Counted from the first letter of the stretch, positions 1 to 7,408 are shown. The stretch: 64,000 nucleotides of DNA from Streptomyces sp. NBC_01723 (GCF_036246005.1 NZ_CP109172.1:23787-87786); one strand, 5' to 3'. Notes: generated by a model from the sequence alone, not told the origin. Numbers and translations are program-made.

Positions 1-131
1 AGGACGCCGGCGGCGACAATCGCGATGAGGATCTTCTGGGCTCGGGTCAGGGGCTTCCCCGGCGCGGTGGGCGCGAGGGTGCCGTCCTCGGTGGGGCGGT
101 TCGGCTCGTGGCCGGCCGGGGTGGGGTTCAC
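1..131 (-). CDS. Partial small membrane protein, C-terminus outside window
   Basis: Only the first 43 or so codons are in the window. The chosen GTG start follows an AGAGGA-like ribosome site. The N-terminus is hydrophilic and Pro/Thr-rich. From about residue 30 it becomes hydrophobic (QKILIAIVAAGVL), which looks like a membrane segment cut by the window edge. It is the most distal visible gene of the leftward operon that begins near 1919. No family is recognised; a small phage or plasmid membrane protein is the simplest reading. Confidence 0.5.
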   Translation of the reverse strand, partial: MNPTPAGHEPNRPTEDGTLAPTAPGKPLTRAQKILIAIVAAGV

Positions 132-174
132 GGGGATCGGTGTCCTCTCTGGGTGTCGGTGGGGCGACGGGTGG

Positions 175-339
175 TCAGGCGGCGGGGGTGAGGTCGTTGG
201 GCGGGGTGGGCTTCTGCTTGTTGCGGGTTCGGAGGTCGTGCAGGTCGATGTCGACGAGGTTGATGAGGGAGTCGAAGTCGGCGCCCGGCCAGTTGGTGCT
301 GTCGTTGCCGTGGGCCTGGGCGAACTCGTGTCCGGTCAT
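175..339 (-). CDS. Small hypothetical protein, 54 aa
   Basis: This is a short acidic, soluble ORF (starts MTGHEFAQAHGND) with a good GGAG ribosome site seven bases before its ATG. It is the next leftward gene after two strong hairpins at 391-474, so it may be expressed only by read-through of those. No domain is visible. Support comes from the ribosome site, its position in line with leftward neighbours, and natural amino-acid composition compared with the Gly/Arg-rich alternative frames. Function unknown. Confidence 0.5.
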   Translation of the reverse strand: MTGHEFAQAHGNDSTNWPGADFDSLINLVDIDLHDLRTRNKQKPTPPNDLTPAA

Positions 340-390
340 TGGGCTGCTCCTTTGCAGCGGGCGGGCGGTGGTTGCTGGTCTTGCTGGGGA

Positions 391-420
391 CCGATCGCCG
401 TGGGGGTGGTCGGCGATCGG
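391..420 (-). terminator. Perfect 10-bp inverted repeat, intergenic hairpin
   Basis: CCGATCGCCG and its exact reverse complement are separated by 10 bases. It lies in the gap below the 484-792 gene, with no clear U-run. Confidence 0.5.
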
Positions 421-442
421 CCTCCGGCAGGGCCAGAGGGGT

Positions 443-474
443 GGGGCCCGGCCTGTCGGCTCGGACCGGGCCCC
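443..474 (-). terminator. Strong GC hairpin after leftward gene
   Basis: GGGGCCCGG and CCGGGCCCC form a 9-bp stem starting 10 bases downstream of the leftward gene that ends at 484. With the 391-420 hairpin it makes a tandem stem-loop region that probably reduces transcription into the next gene. Confidence 0.55.
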
Positions 475-483
475 GGTCTGTGG

Positions 484-792
484 TCAGTCGCCGACCATGT
501 CGCGGTACTCGTCGGTCATCTCGGGGACGATCCGGAGCAGGGTGGCGGCGCGGAGCAGCAGGGCCTCCCGGGCGGCGCCCTCCACCTCGGAGGTTTCGGC
601 GAGGAGGGTGCTGGCGGTCTTGAGGTCGTCGTCTCCGTTGATGTGGGCCTGGTCGAAGTTGTCGGCGGCGTAGTCGAGGTGGTGGGTGAACTCGCCGAGG
701 TTGGTGGCGGGAGTCTCCATCTCGGCGACGTAGGCGATGTTGTCGGCGTGCTGGTGGATGAGGCTGTCGAGGGTGATCGTGGCGGTGGTCAT
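484..792 (-). CDS. Hypothetical acidic protein, 102 aa
   Basis: This is a soluble, acidic, mostly helical protein (MTTATITLDSLIHQHADN...). No signal peptide, membrane span or Cys motif is visible. It is the fourth gene of the leftward run that starts at 1919, 10 bp after its upstream neighbour, and is followed by two hairpins. No family is recognised. The run lies divergent from the GntR regulator gene, so repression by that regulator is likely but inferred only from layout. Confidence 0.65.
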   Translation of the reverse strand: MTTATITLDSLIHQHADNIAYVAEMETPATNLGEFTHHLDYAADNFDQAHINGDDDLKTASTLLAETSEVEGAAREALLLRAATLLRIVPEMTDEYRDMVGD

Positions 793-802
793 CGCGGTGT
801 CC

Positions 803-1201
803 TTACTGGTCGAGGGCGGCGTTGGCGTTGGAGGTGGGGGTGCGCAGTTTCCGGTCGTTGAGGTAGGCGGCGGAGGCGGCGAGCTCGCTCTGGTGGGCTG
901 CGCGCTTCTGCGCTTCGAACGGCAGCGTTCGGAGGGTGGGGCTGGTGTCCGCGTTGAACAGCCGGGCGATCAGCAGGGCGGCGGCGCCGACGATGTCCTG
1001 GGCGTCGGGGTCCCCGGCGAGGGCGACTCCCCAGACCTGGATGTCGTTGACGCTGAGGCGTCGGTGGGCGAGGTTGCGGAATGCGGTGACGATGAGGTCC
1101 ATGTCGGAGTCGCCGATCTCGGCGAGCTTGTCGAGGACGTCACCCAACTCTGTGCCGGTGATCGGGGGGACGGCGTTGTCGCCGGCGTGGACGTGCATCA
1201 C
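803..1201 (-). CDS. Hypothetical protein, 132 aa
   Basis: A soluble protein with helical segments (for example DVLDKLAEIGDSDMDLIVTA) and no recognisable motif. Its ATG overlaps the stop of the 1198-1620 gene by four bases (ATGA), so translation is probably coupled. It starts with two adjacent Met codons; the first is in the overlap. It belongs to the leftward operon facing the GntR gene. Function unknown. Confidence 0.65.
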   Translation of the reverse strand: MMHVHAGDNAVPPITGTELGDVLDKLAEIGDSDMDLIVTAFRNLAHRRLSVNDIQVWGVALAGDPDAQDIVGAAALLIARLFNADTSPTLRTLPFEAQKRAAHQSELAASAAYLNDRKLRTPTSNANAALDQ

Positions 1202-1620
1202 AGCTCCCCGTCCCAGTCGTTGCTGTCCTCGCGGAGGATCTGCTCCTTCGGGGCGGGCTCGGTGACGAGGTCGAACGCGTGGACGGCTTTCCGCGGGTCA
1301 TGTGCGGCGAGGTCCATCAGGTAGTCGGTGTCGAGGCCGATGCAGTACTCCTCAAAGTCCTGCTCCACGACCGGGTCCAGGACGGCGTCGGCCGGGAGCT
1401 CGATGTCCTTGGTCGCCTCCGTGAACGCCCGCGCGGCGGCCAGGGCCTTCGTCGCAATCTCAAGGTCGCGGGCGGACAGGGAGGCTTCGCCGGCGAACTC
1501 GCCGGTCGGGCCGAGGAGGATGATCCGGCCTGCGGTGTCGGTGTCGTCGGACAGGCCGAGGAGCTGCTCCATGAACGCCATGAGGCGGAGGTCGTTCTCG
1601 TTGGGCTCGTCGCGGTTCAT
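1198..1620 (-). CDS. Hypothetical acidic protein, 140 aa
   Basis: A strongly acidic, helical protein (MNRDEPNENDLRLMAFMEQL). I start it at 1620 rather than the much longer open frame because this ATG overlaps the upstream stop (ATGA), and the extension is Pro/Arg/His-rich shadow sequence. No domain is recognised. It is translationally coupled on both sides within the leftward operon from 1919. Confidence 0.65.
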   Translation of the reverse strand: MNRDEPNENDLRLMAFMEQLLGLSDDTDTAGRIILLGPTGEFAGEASLSARDLEIATKALAAARAFTEATKDIELPADAVLDPVVEQDFEEYCIGLDTDYLMDLAAHDPRKAVHAFDLVTEPAPKEQILREDSNDWDGEL

Positions 1621-1919
1621 CAGGCCACCGCCTTCAGGACGCGGTCGGATCCGGTCCAGGTGGCGCCGGTGTAGTGCTCGGTGCCGGCGTGGAGGTCGCG
1701 GATGAGGATCGCGAAGCGGGCGGCGTTGCGGCGGAGGATGCGGCGGGCTTCGGCGAGGTCGGTGATGACGGCGCGGACCTCGTAGATACCGGACGCGTTG
1801 TCGTACACGGTGCCGGGGGTCCTCGGGCCGATCTGCTGGACGGTGACCCGGCGCAGCGCCTCGTCGGCCTGCGTGGTGCGCGTGGTGGTGGCGACGGTGG
1901 TTCGGATACGGTTCTGCAT
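1620..1919 (-). CDS. Hypothetical protein, first gene of leftward operon, 99 aa
   Basis: A basic N-terminus (MQNRIRTTVATTTRTTQADE) is followed by a compact alpha/beta-looking domain. No family is recognised. It is the promoter-proximal gene of the operon divergent from the GntR regulator. The region between carries a leader hairpin, a good leftward promoter and three GACTAGT-type repeats. The inference is that it is switched on when the GntR protein leaves its operator. Confidence 0.65.
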   Translation of the reverse strand: MQNRIRTTVATTTRTTQADEALRRVTVQQIGPRTPGTVYDNASGIYEVRAVITDLAEARRILRRNAARFAILIRDLHAGTEHYTGATWTGSDRVLKAVA

Positions 1920-1977
1920 GGCAGACGCTCCTGTTGAGGCTGGTAGCGATCTGTCGGGTCCTTCGGGGCCCCTGAGC

Positions 1978-2003
1978 GGCCTGGGTGTGCAACCACCCAG
2001 GCC
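1978..2003 (-). other. Leader hairpin of the leftward operon
   Basis: GGCCTGGGTG and its perfect complement flank a six-base loop. It lies inside the 5' leader that a transcript from the promoter at 2046-2072 would carry, about 60 bases upstream of the first start codon. It has no U-run, so an RNA-stability or translation element is as likely as an attenuator. Confidence 0.4.
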
Positions 2004-2045
2004 GTTTGGCGTTTCCAGGAGCTTCCGTCGTTGCCGACGAACACC

Positions 2046-2072
2046 AATATAGACTAGTCTCGTCTCGATGCA
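2046..2072 (-). promoter_or_regulatory. Leftward promoter overlapped by GntR-type operators
   Basis: On the minus strand TTGCAT is followed after 16 bases by TATATT, a good sigma-70-like match. An AGACTAGTCT palindrome sits across the -10 end and a second copy sits beside the -35, which is a classic repression layout. Confidence 0.6.
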
Positions 2073-2108
2073 AGACTAGTATCGATAAATGTTCCCTTGG
2101 ACTAGACT
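2051..2108. promoter_or_regulatory. Three GACTAGT-type repeats, likely operator cluster
   Basis: AGACTAGTCT at 2051-2060 is a perfect palindrome. AGACTAGTAT at 2073-2082 and GGACTAGACT at 2099-2108 are imperfect copies, spaced 22 and 26 bp apart. They lie between the GntR gene and the divergent operon. By analogy with KorSA-type regulators of Streptomyces mobile elements, they are the likely binding sites of the adjacent GntR protein and would control both directions. Confidence 0.6.
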
Positions 2109-2169
2109 CCGACGCAGATGACTACTCCCGACGGTGCGGGTAGTTCACGACGAACGAGAGGAGGCAGAC

Positions 2170-2901
2170 ATGCCGAAGAAGCCTGGGTCCGCAGAGATCG
2201 CCGCGGAGCTGCGACGTCAGATTCAGGACGGAACCCTGCGGCCCGGCGACGAAGTACCGAGCTACAACCAGATCAAGGCCCAGTACCAGGTAGCCCACGC
2301 AACAGCAGCTCGCGCGTACCGGACTCTGAAGCTGGAAGGGCTCATCCTTTCCCGGCCGGGCGCCAAGATGATCGTGGCGTCGCCGGCCAGCACTGGAATC
2401 GGCGCCCGGGTTGCGTTGCATGCAAGCACCGGCAGCGCCTTGGGGGACGGCGAGTCCTCACGCATTCTGGAAGTGGGGACCGTCGGTGCGGACGCCCTCG
2501 TCGCGCACAGGCTGGACGTGCCCCCAGGCACTCCGGTTCAGATGCGTCGGCGAGTCGTAAGCCGAGGCAGCATGCCCGTCCACCTGAGCAGCAGCTACTA
2601 CCCGGCTTACGTGGTCGCGGTGACTCCTGAGCTGACGGAACCGGTGTCGACCGGAGCCTCACGGGAGCTCGCAGCGGCACGGCTGGGCGTTGCCCAGGAC
2701 GAGGTCCTTGAGGAAGTCACCAGCCGGCACGCCACGGCCGCGGAGAAGGACGCTCTTGGCCTGACCGCGGGCGAGGTGGTCGTGACGCAGGTGGTTCGTA
2801 CAGTAACGCTGGAGGATGGTCGAATCGTTGAGGTGGCCGTGAAGGTCGCCGAAGGATCGACGATCCTGCGTTGGACCACGTCGCTTCGACCTCAGGAGTA
2901 A
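2170..2901 (+). CDS. GntR-family (HutC/UTRA-type) transcriptional regulator
   Basis: Residues 5-70 form a GntR winged helix (IAAELRRQIQDGTLRPGDEV, then PSYNQIKAQYQVAHATAARA). Residues about 95-240 match a UTRA-type effector domain (RRVVSRGSMPVHLSSSYYP). The length of 243 aa is normal for the subfamily. The ATG at 2170 is chosen because GAGGAGG lies six bases upstream; an in-frame ATG at 2134 lacks a site. Proteins of this type (KorSA, TraR) control replication and transfer functions in Streptomyces mobile elements. Here the gene sits directly before the replication module and divergent from the leftward operon, so a replication or copy-control repressor is likely. Effector unknown. Confidence 0.88.
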   Translation: MPKKPGSAEIAAELRRQIQDGTLRPGDEVPSYNQIKAQYQVAHATAARAYRTLKLEGLILSRPGAKMIVASPASTGIGARVALHASTGSALGDGESSRILEVGTVGADALVAHRLDVPPGTPVQMRRRVVSRGSMPVHLSSSYYPAYVVAVTPELTEPVSTGASRELAAARLGVAQDEVLEEVTSRHATAAEKDALGLTAGEVVVTQVVRTVTLEDGRIVEVAVKVAEGSTILRWTTSLRPQE

Positions 2902-3003
2902 AACCGTTATACGGCCGACCGCACCAGCGGCACGGCCGGCCGCCCTACCGACGCTGACCTGCGAAATCTCCGTCGGCAGGGAATCCCCACTAGGAGATCC
3001 GCC

Positions 3004-3060
3004 ATGACTCTATCCTGGCTTCCCTTGGAGGGAAGTAATCAGCTCGGGGTGCGCCCGTGA
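3004..3060 (+). CDS. 18-aa leader peptide coupled to next gene
   Basis: This is a tiny ORF (MTLSWLPLEGSNQLGVRP) with an AGGAG ribosome site seven bases upstream. Its TGA stop overlaps the GTG start of the next gene by two bases. The downstream start lacks a strong ribosome site of its own, so the leader probably delivers ribosomes to it. It is too short for domain evidence; the coupling geometry is the main support. Confidence 0.4.
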   Translation: MTLSWLPLEGSNQLGVRP

Positions 3061-3365
3061 CCGAGCGCACGGACCCCGCCTACATCTCGTTCACCGACGC
3101 CGCAGACCTCCTGGTCAGACGGGGAATCGTCGGCTCCATGACCCCCCGCGGTCTACGCCATATGGCGACCGCCAGGAACGGCAAGACGACGCCTGCCAAG
3201 CAGCGCTGGCCGTTCGGCGACGGACCCGGCCAGGAGCCGTACCTGGTGGCGGGCAGGACACGCATGATGCGCACCGCTCGCCTTCTGAAGTACCTGGAGC
3301 GGTTCCCGCCCAAGGGCCGCGGCCCCGACCGAGGGGAACGAACCCCTCGAGAAGCGGAAGCATGA
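3057..3365 (+). CDS. Small basic, probably DNA-binding protein (excisionase-like), 102 aa
   Basis: The first part looks helical and resembles helix-turn-helix or excisionase-type proteins (FTDAADLLVRRGIVGSMTPR). The remainder is basic with a YLVAGRTRMMRTARLLKYL helix and a charged tail. The GTG start overlaps the stop of the 18-aa leader ORF. It lies between the GntR regulator and the replication genes, where small accessory replication or copy-control proteins are common. The family call is by appearance only. Confidence 0.55.
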   Translation: MTERTDPAYISFTDAADLLVRRGIVGSMTPRGLRHMATARNGKTTPAKQRWPFGDGPGQEPYLVAGRTRMMRTARLLKYLERFPPKGRGPDRGERTPREAEA

Positions 3366-3468
3366 CCGCGATACGGGCTCTGGGATCGCAGCCCCAGTGC
3401 CCGGAAACGCAGAACGGCCGGCCTTCGAGGAGGTTCGCAGCTACCTCGGGCCGACCGCTCAAGCACTA

Positions 3469-3488
3469 CAGCGGGTTGCACCCCGCTG
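3469..3488 (+). terminator. Intergenic hairpin before replication genes
   Basis: CAGCGGG and CCCGCTG flank a six-base loop, 34 bases before the next start codon. No U-run is present, so it could act as an attenuator, an RNA-stability element, or nothing. Confidence 0.3.
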
Positions 3489-3522
3489 CCACTGGCCCCA
3501 CTCGTGAAAGTTAGGTCCACCT

Positions 3523-4173
3523 ATGACTCTACCCGGAAGCACTCCGCGGTCCACGAGCTCCCCCAACCAGATGCTGGTCGACACCAGGCGCGCGGTGGCT
3601 GGAACGCTACGGCGAGCTAGGCCGTCCACGTTCGTCTTCGTTGAGCGATGCGTGCTTGATGACCCCCGCCTTTCCCTTGCGGCGAAGGGCCTCTTCGCCG
3701 TGGTCGCTGCTTGGGAGGAAGGGCACAGCTCTCCGACCGATGAGTCTGTAGCTCCGCTGCTGGATGAACTGGTGGCTGCCGGATATGCGGCGGTCGGTGA
3801 TGACGGCGAGGTAGCCGTGGGCTTGGCCGCAGAGGGGGACGATGAGGGCCAGGCAGTCCCACGGACCGTACCTGCGCCGCAGACGGGCACAGAAGACAAC
3901 GGGTGGGCCTACGCCATCAGCGACGCTTCCGGTGCCCACGTCAAGATTGGATGTTCTCAGAACGTCGCCCGGCGGCTGAAGGTCCTCCAGACTGGGTATC
4001 CCACTGCTCTTCGCGTGCTATGGCAGGGCGCTGGCGGAGCATCCATGGAGGCTCACCTGCACGCGCGTTTCGCGCGCCGACGCATCCGTGGCGAGTGGTT
4101 CGACTTCGCGGGTGTTGACGCACTAAAGCTGATCACCAAGGCAGCATCCGGCTTCCGTGGAGTTGCCAAATGA
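3523..4173 (+). CDS. T5orf172/MUG113 (GIY-YIG-related) protein in replication module
   Basis: Residues 126-197 match the T5orf172 domain: GWAYAIS, then VKIG (140-143), RRLKVLQTGYP, an E..LH segment near 176-180, and GEWF at 190-193. This fold is a GIY-YIG relative. Residues 35-90 look like a small winged-helix segment (DDPRLSLAAKGLFAVVAAWE) similar to those in plasmid replication accessory proteins. The stop overlaps the start of the next gene (ATGA), so the two are co-translated. It may be a nuclease or DNA-binding partner of the initiator; which one cannot be told from sequence. Confidence 0.75.
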   Translation: MTLPGSTPRSTSSPNQMLVDTRRAVAGTLRRARPSTFVFVERCVLDDPRLSLAAKGLFAVVAAWEEGHSSPTDESVAPLLDELVAAGYAAVGDDGEVAVGLAAEGDDEGQAVPRTVPAPQTGTEDNGWAYAISDASGAHVKIGCSQNVARRLKVLQTGYPTALRVLWQGAGGASMEAHLHARFARRRIRGEWFDFAGVDALKLITKAASGFRGVAK

Positions 4174-5312
4174 GCGTTGAGCACATGGCGATGGTCTTTG
4201 CCGCGGAGGGCCTGGACGGCGGCGAGAAGCTGCTTCTCCTGGCGTACACGAACTACACCGACCCGAACGGCTACTGCTGGCCGAGCGAGCAGCGCCTAGC
4301 GGACGACTGCGGAACATCGGTGAGCACCGTGGCACGCCAGAAGCGCAGCCTGAAGGGGAAGAAGCTGCTGGCTTCGGTCCGTCGTATCAATCCGAGAACT
4401 GGAGAGCCGATCTCGAACCTGTCTCGGGTGAATCTGCCGTTGCTGGCGTCGATGCGCCGGCCGGACCGGAAGTACGACGACAACCTGATGCAGCAGATCA
4501 CGTTCGACGAGAACGACGGGTCTGACCTGCTGAAATGTCATTCTGACGGGTACCCCCTGCCAGATCGACAGGTACCCCCCTCCAAAATGACAGGTACCCC
4601 CTGTCAAAGTGACAGCCAATCCCTTACTGATCCACCAAGAGAACCCGTAGAGATCCCTGTGGACGGGCGTAGCCCTGCAACCTCAGGTAGTAGGGCTGCG
4701 CGTGCTGGCGGCTCCGCCGCGTCCGGCAACAGCAAGCCCACCTTCTCCCGAGAGCAGCGCCGCCAGTACGACGCGTTCGTAGCGGCTCTGCCCGCACCGC
4801 TGAAGGCTCTGGTGCCGAACGGCCTGCCGAAGCCTCTCGTGGACGCTGTACTGGCTGCTACGGACTACAGCAGCAGCGAGGGCAGGACGGTGGAGCAGCT
4901 GGTCGAGTACCGGCTGATGCCGAAGTGGGATAAGCACTACTCCCGCCGAGACCAGGCTGGCCCGATTGAGAAGCCTGTCGGTGTGCTGGTGGCGATGCTG
5001 CGCCGCGACAACGAGTGCCAGGACCCGCGGTGCGACGAACGGACGAACGTCGACACCGGCCAGCCGTGCATCTCCTGTGAGCAGCGGGTCATTGGGAAGC
5101 GGGCGGAGCGGGCCGCAGCGGAGGCTGGCAGTGCTCCGGAGCCTGTTCCTGCACCGGAGCCGCGTCGGGAACCTGTCCAGCGTTCTGCCGCGCCTGTGCC
5201 GCCGCCTCGAGAAGCCGCGATCACCGAGGTGTCCGACCAGCAGCGGTCCCTGGCCCGTGCTGCTGTCCTTGCCAACCGCAGCAAGAACCGCGCCTCCCGG
5301 ATGCCCAGATGA
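4170..5312 (+). CDS. Replication-initiator-like HTH protein containing iterons in its gene
   Basis: Residues about 15-75 form a winged-helix DNA-binding domain (WPSEQRLADDCGTSVSTVAR). A low-complexity linker (125-200) follows; its DNA carries three 22-bp-spaced repeats. The C-terminal half has a helical domain (EQRRQYDAFVAALPAPLKAL) and a four-Cys cluster (CQDPRC...CISC) near residue 290. HTH proteins with this N-terminus are common in Streptomyces plasmids and phages. An origin inside an initiator gene is the arrangement of phage lambda O. Translation is coupled to the upstream gene and a strong hairpin follows. The replication role is inferred from architecture plus iterons; no similarity search was done. 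Confidence 0.7.
   Translation: MSVEHMAMVFAAEGLDGGEKLLLLAYTNYTDPNGYCWPSEQRLADDCGTSVSTVARQKRSLKGKKLLASVRRINPRTGEPISNLSRVNLPLLASMRRPDRKYDDNLMQQITFDENDGSDLLKCHSDGYPLPDRQVPPSKMTGTPCQSDSQSLTDPPREPVEIPVDGRSPATSGSRAARAGGSAASGNSKPTFSREQRRQYDAFVAALPAPLKALVPNGLPKPLVDAVLAATDYSSSEGRTVEQLVEYRLMPKWDKHYSRRDQAGPIEKPVGVLVAMLRRDNECQDPRCDERTNVDTGQPCISCEQRVIGKRAERAAAEAGSAPEPVPAPEPRREPVQRSAAPVPPPREAAITEVSDQQRSLARAAVLANRSKNRASRMPR
4545..4610. repeat. Three 22-bp iterons, candidate replication origin
   Basis: GACRGGTACCCCC occurs at 4545, 4567 and 4589, exactly 22 bp apart. The remainder of each unit is also partly conserved (CC-rich, then an AAR-T tail). A partial fourth GACAG follows at 4611. The array lies inside the HTH gene and is followed by a slightly A+T-richer stretch. 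Regular two-turn spacing is typical of initiator-binding iterons. Confidence 0.65.
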
Positions 5313-5342
5313 ACCGGTCCCGCCGCCGACGCTAGCGCCCCG

Positions 5343-5375
5343 CGGGCGTCTCCAGGAGCTGCCTGGGGACGCCCG
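5343..5375 (+). terminator. Terminator-like hairpin after replication gene
   Basis: CGGGCGTC and GACGCCCG enclose an inner CCAGG/CCTGG stem. A second small hairpin (GGGAACC/GGTTCCC, 5382-5401) follows. Both lie directly after the replication gene. Confidence 0.6.
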
Positions 5376-5444
5376 CCACGAGGGAACCCTCCACGGTTCC
5401 CACGCCAGACTGAACCCACCGTCCCACTCCGACCGGAGACCACC

Positions 5445-6191
5445 ATGACCGACCAGACCACCCTCGAACAGGCCGCCGGCGCCGCCGCGTTGCGCGCGGC
5501 CGCCGACTTCTACGAGCGGGTGCTGAACGAGTCCCTCGACCCCGGCAGCGACCCGCGGTACTGCACGGCAGTCCGGGACATCGCGATGGGGCTGCGGCGC
5601 CGGGCCGACGAAACGGCTGGCAAGTCCTGCGCGCACTGCGATGAGCCCGTCACCCGCGTGACCGGCACGCTCGCAGCCTGGTGGGTCCACGCCCCGGGCG
5701 GCAATACCGTCTGCGACCCGCAGCACGCGGCGAGCAGTACCCGCGCCACCCCCGAGCGTGTGAAGCACTCCGGCCCGGACGCCGAGTTCTGCGTGCTGTG
5801 CCTGTCCGGTGAGCACGAGCGCGTGGACGAAAAGCCCGCCGAGACCGAGGCTGTCGACAGCGGGCCGCTGCTCTTCTGGAACGAAACGGCTGGCGTCACC
5901 TACCAGGACGGGCGGATCACCCTCCACGTCGACCAAGCGGTAAACCTTGCCCAGGCCGTGCCCGCTGGCATCCTGATTCTTCAGCCGTCCGCCGCCGAGA
6001 CGCTTCGGAAGGCCCTCACGAAGGCGCTCGCAGAAGCCCACGCTCCGCGCTGCCCGCACTGCGGTGAGAACCTCGCCGACTACGACACGGACGCCTACGT
6101 GTATCGGGCTGGTGACGAACGGCCGTACTGCTCAAGCGAGTGTGTAGTGGCCGCCTACCAGGCCGCCGGGGCGCGGCAGGACGGGGCCTGA
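5445..6191 (+). CDS. Hypothetical protein with two zinc-binding-like Cys clusters, 248 aa
   Basis: The sequence contains CAHC near residue 62, a CVLC pair near 117, and a C-terminal cluster CPHCGE...CSSEC from about 202 to 232, which suggests one or two zinc ribbons. The middle is an alpha/beta segment without a recognised motif. The start is ATG 5445 (MTDQTTLEQAAGAA), opening a rightward run of small genes. No family is recognised; a nucleic-acid or protein-binding accessory role is possible. Confidence 0.7.
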   Translation: MTDQTTLEQAAGAAALRAAADFYERVLNESLDPGSDPRYCTAVRDIAMGLRRRADETAGKSCAHCDEPVTRVTGTLAAWWVHAPGGNTVCDPQHAASSTRATPERVKHSGPDAEFCVLCLSGEHERVDEKPAETEAVDSGPLLFWNETAGVTYQDGRITLHVDQAVNLAQAVPAGILILQPSAAETLRKALTKALAEAHAPRCPHCGENLADYDTDAYVYRAGDERPYCSSECVVAAYQAAGARQDGA

Positions 6192-6295
6192 CCGTCTGTC
6201 GGTGTCCTCGGGTCTGCGGGCCCGGGGGCGGCGAGGCAACGGCCGGCGCGCACCGCGGGACGATGAAACCACGCCCCTCGCCCCAAGGAGCCCCC

Positions 6296-6550
6296 ATGAT
6301 TCAGCCCGACGGTGACGACTACTACGCCACCACCCACGTCTACCGCCGCGGAACCCTTGACTGGGCATGGGAGGTCAGACTCCTCCAGTCGCCCCTCAAG
6401 CACCGGCAAATGGACCTGGACGAGGACTACGGATCCCGGATGACGGAGAAGGCGGCCAAGCGGAAGGCCGACCGGGTAGCTCAGCGGATGATGCGCGCGG
6501 CCGCGTCCTGGTCGAGCCGCACCTACAAGGCTGAGGAGAGCCGACCGTGA
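6296..6550 (+). CDS. Hypothetical protein, 84 aa
   Basis: A small charged, soluble protein (MIQPDGDDYYATTHVYRRG) with a basic helical C-terminus. ATG 6296 is chosen for its AAGGAG site six bases upstream; upstream extension of the frame is Arg/Gly/Pro shadow sequence. Its stop overlaps the GTG start of the following DUF6221 gene, so the pair is co-translated. Function unknown. Confidence 0.65.
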   Translation: MIQPDGDDYYATTHVYRRGTLDWAWEVRLLQSPLKHRQMDLDEDYGSRMTEKAAKRKADRVAQRMMRAAASWSSRTYKAEESRP

Positions 6551-7008
6551 CCGAACAGAAACTGGAGACGGGACACAGCATGAGCAGCCTGGTGAAATGG
6601 CTACACGCACAGTTCAACTGGGACGCTGCCGTCGCACGGTGTGCCTGCCACCTCGATGAGGGACAGTGGCGGCAGGACGATCCGCAGCGCTTCCAAGGGC
6701 TGATCGTGGACGACCGCAATGAGACAGTTGTGCGGGATGAGGGCATGCTGTCGGAGCAGCGCGCTCGCCACGTTGCCCTGCACGATCCGGCGCGGGTCTT
6801 GAGAGAGATAGACGTCAAGCGGCAGATCGTCCGGCAGGCGTTCGAGCATGCTGCGACGATCGACGGCGAGTGGGGCTGCTGCCACGACGCGGAAGCGATC
6901 GAAGCTGGGTACTGCGAGGAGCAGCGGCCGAACGACCTGCGGTTGCTGCGGCTGCTCGCATTGCCCTACGCGGACCGGGCCGGCTACCGCGAGGAGTGGC
7001 GACCATGA
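6547..7008 (+). CDS. DUF6221 family protein, 153 aa
   Basis: The sequence fits the DUF6221 pattern seen widely in Streptomyces genomes and phages: an N-terminal L.KWL.AQF....A helix, a central HVALHDPARVLREIDVKRQI block (residues about 75-94), and the closing LRLLALPYADRAGYREEWRP signature. The function of the family is unknown. The GTG start overlaps the upstream stop (GTGA). Its presence is one of the markers for a Streptomyces-type host. Confidence 0.8.
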   Translation: MTEQKLETGHSMSSLVKWLHAQFNWDAAVARCACHLDEGQWRQDDPQRFQGLIVDDRNETVVRDEGMLSEQRARHVALHDPARVLREIDVKRQIVRQAFEHAATIDGEWGCCHDAEAIEAGYCEEQRPNDLRLLRLLALPYADRAGYREEWRP

Positions 7009-7049
7009 CCGACCGGTGCGGAGGGCTGACAACCGGCCCTTCCACTCCC

Positions 7050-7096
7050 AACCCGTCATACGCATTGCATTGCCATGTGTATGACGGTACGGTGGT
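7050..7096 (+). promoter_or_regulatory. P-box promoter 1 (rightward)
   Basis: The -35 is TTGCAT (7065-7070), followed by a 17-bp spacer and -10 TACGGT (7088-7093), then GG. A 27-bp dyad at 7057-7083 has arms CATACGCAT and ATGTGTATG and covers the -35. It is near-identical to copies at 10.98, 26.25 and 33.34 kb. It drives the short operon 7208-7776. Confidence 0.75.
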
Positions 7097-7207
7097 TCGT
7101 GTCAGGGGGCACCGCCCGAACTCCCAGAACGACCGGTGCCCCCATCCATCCCAACCGTGGCCGGGCCTGGCCCATCATCCCCGACCCGAACAGGACCCCA
7201 ACACCCC

Positions 7208-7342
7208 ATGCCCGGCCACGATCTGACCCGTTTCTACGCCCTCCTGCCCCTCCTCACCGCCCTCGCAGCACTCGAACCAGCGGGCGCCAACGCCGTACTT
7301 ACCGCACTCGGCATCCTCGCCGCCTTCCACCAGCTCCGCTGA
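7208..7342 (+). CDS. Tiny membrane protein, 44 aa
   Basis: Nearly the whole sequence is hydrophobic: LTRFYALLPLLTALAAL, a short turn, then ANAVLTALGILAAF, giving one hairpin or two short membrane spans. The ribosome site is weak (AGGA). It is the first ORF after P-box promoter 1, about 115 bases below the -10. Size and shape recall small phage-encoded membrane effectors, but no family is recognised. Confidence 0.5.
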   Translation: MPGHDLTRFYALLPLLTALAALEPAGANAVLTALGILAAFHQLR

Positions 7343-7408
7343 CCGCAGGGAACACGCGCGGCAGACGGGCGCACGGTAGAAACCAGCACACCGTCAGGAG
7401 ACACCCCG

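Noticed and set aside
4683..6059. A 458-codon minus-strand frame over the replication gene
   Set aside because: Arg/Gly/Leu-rich shadow with no motif and no ribosome site; overlaps the HTH gene on the other strand.
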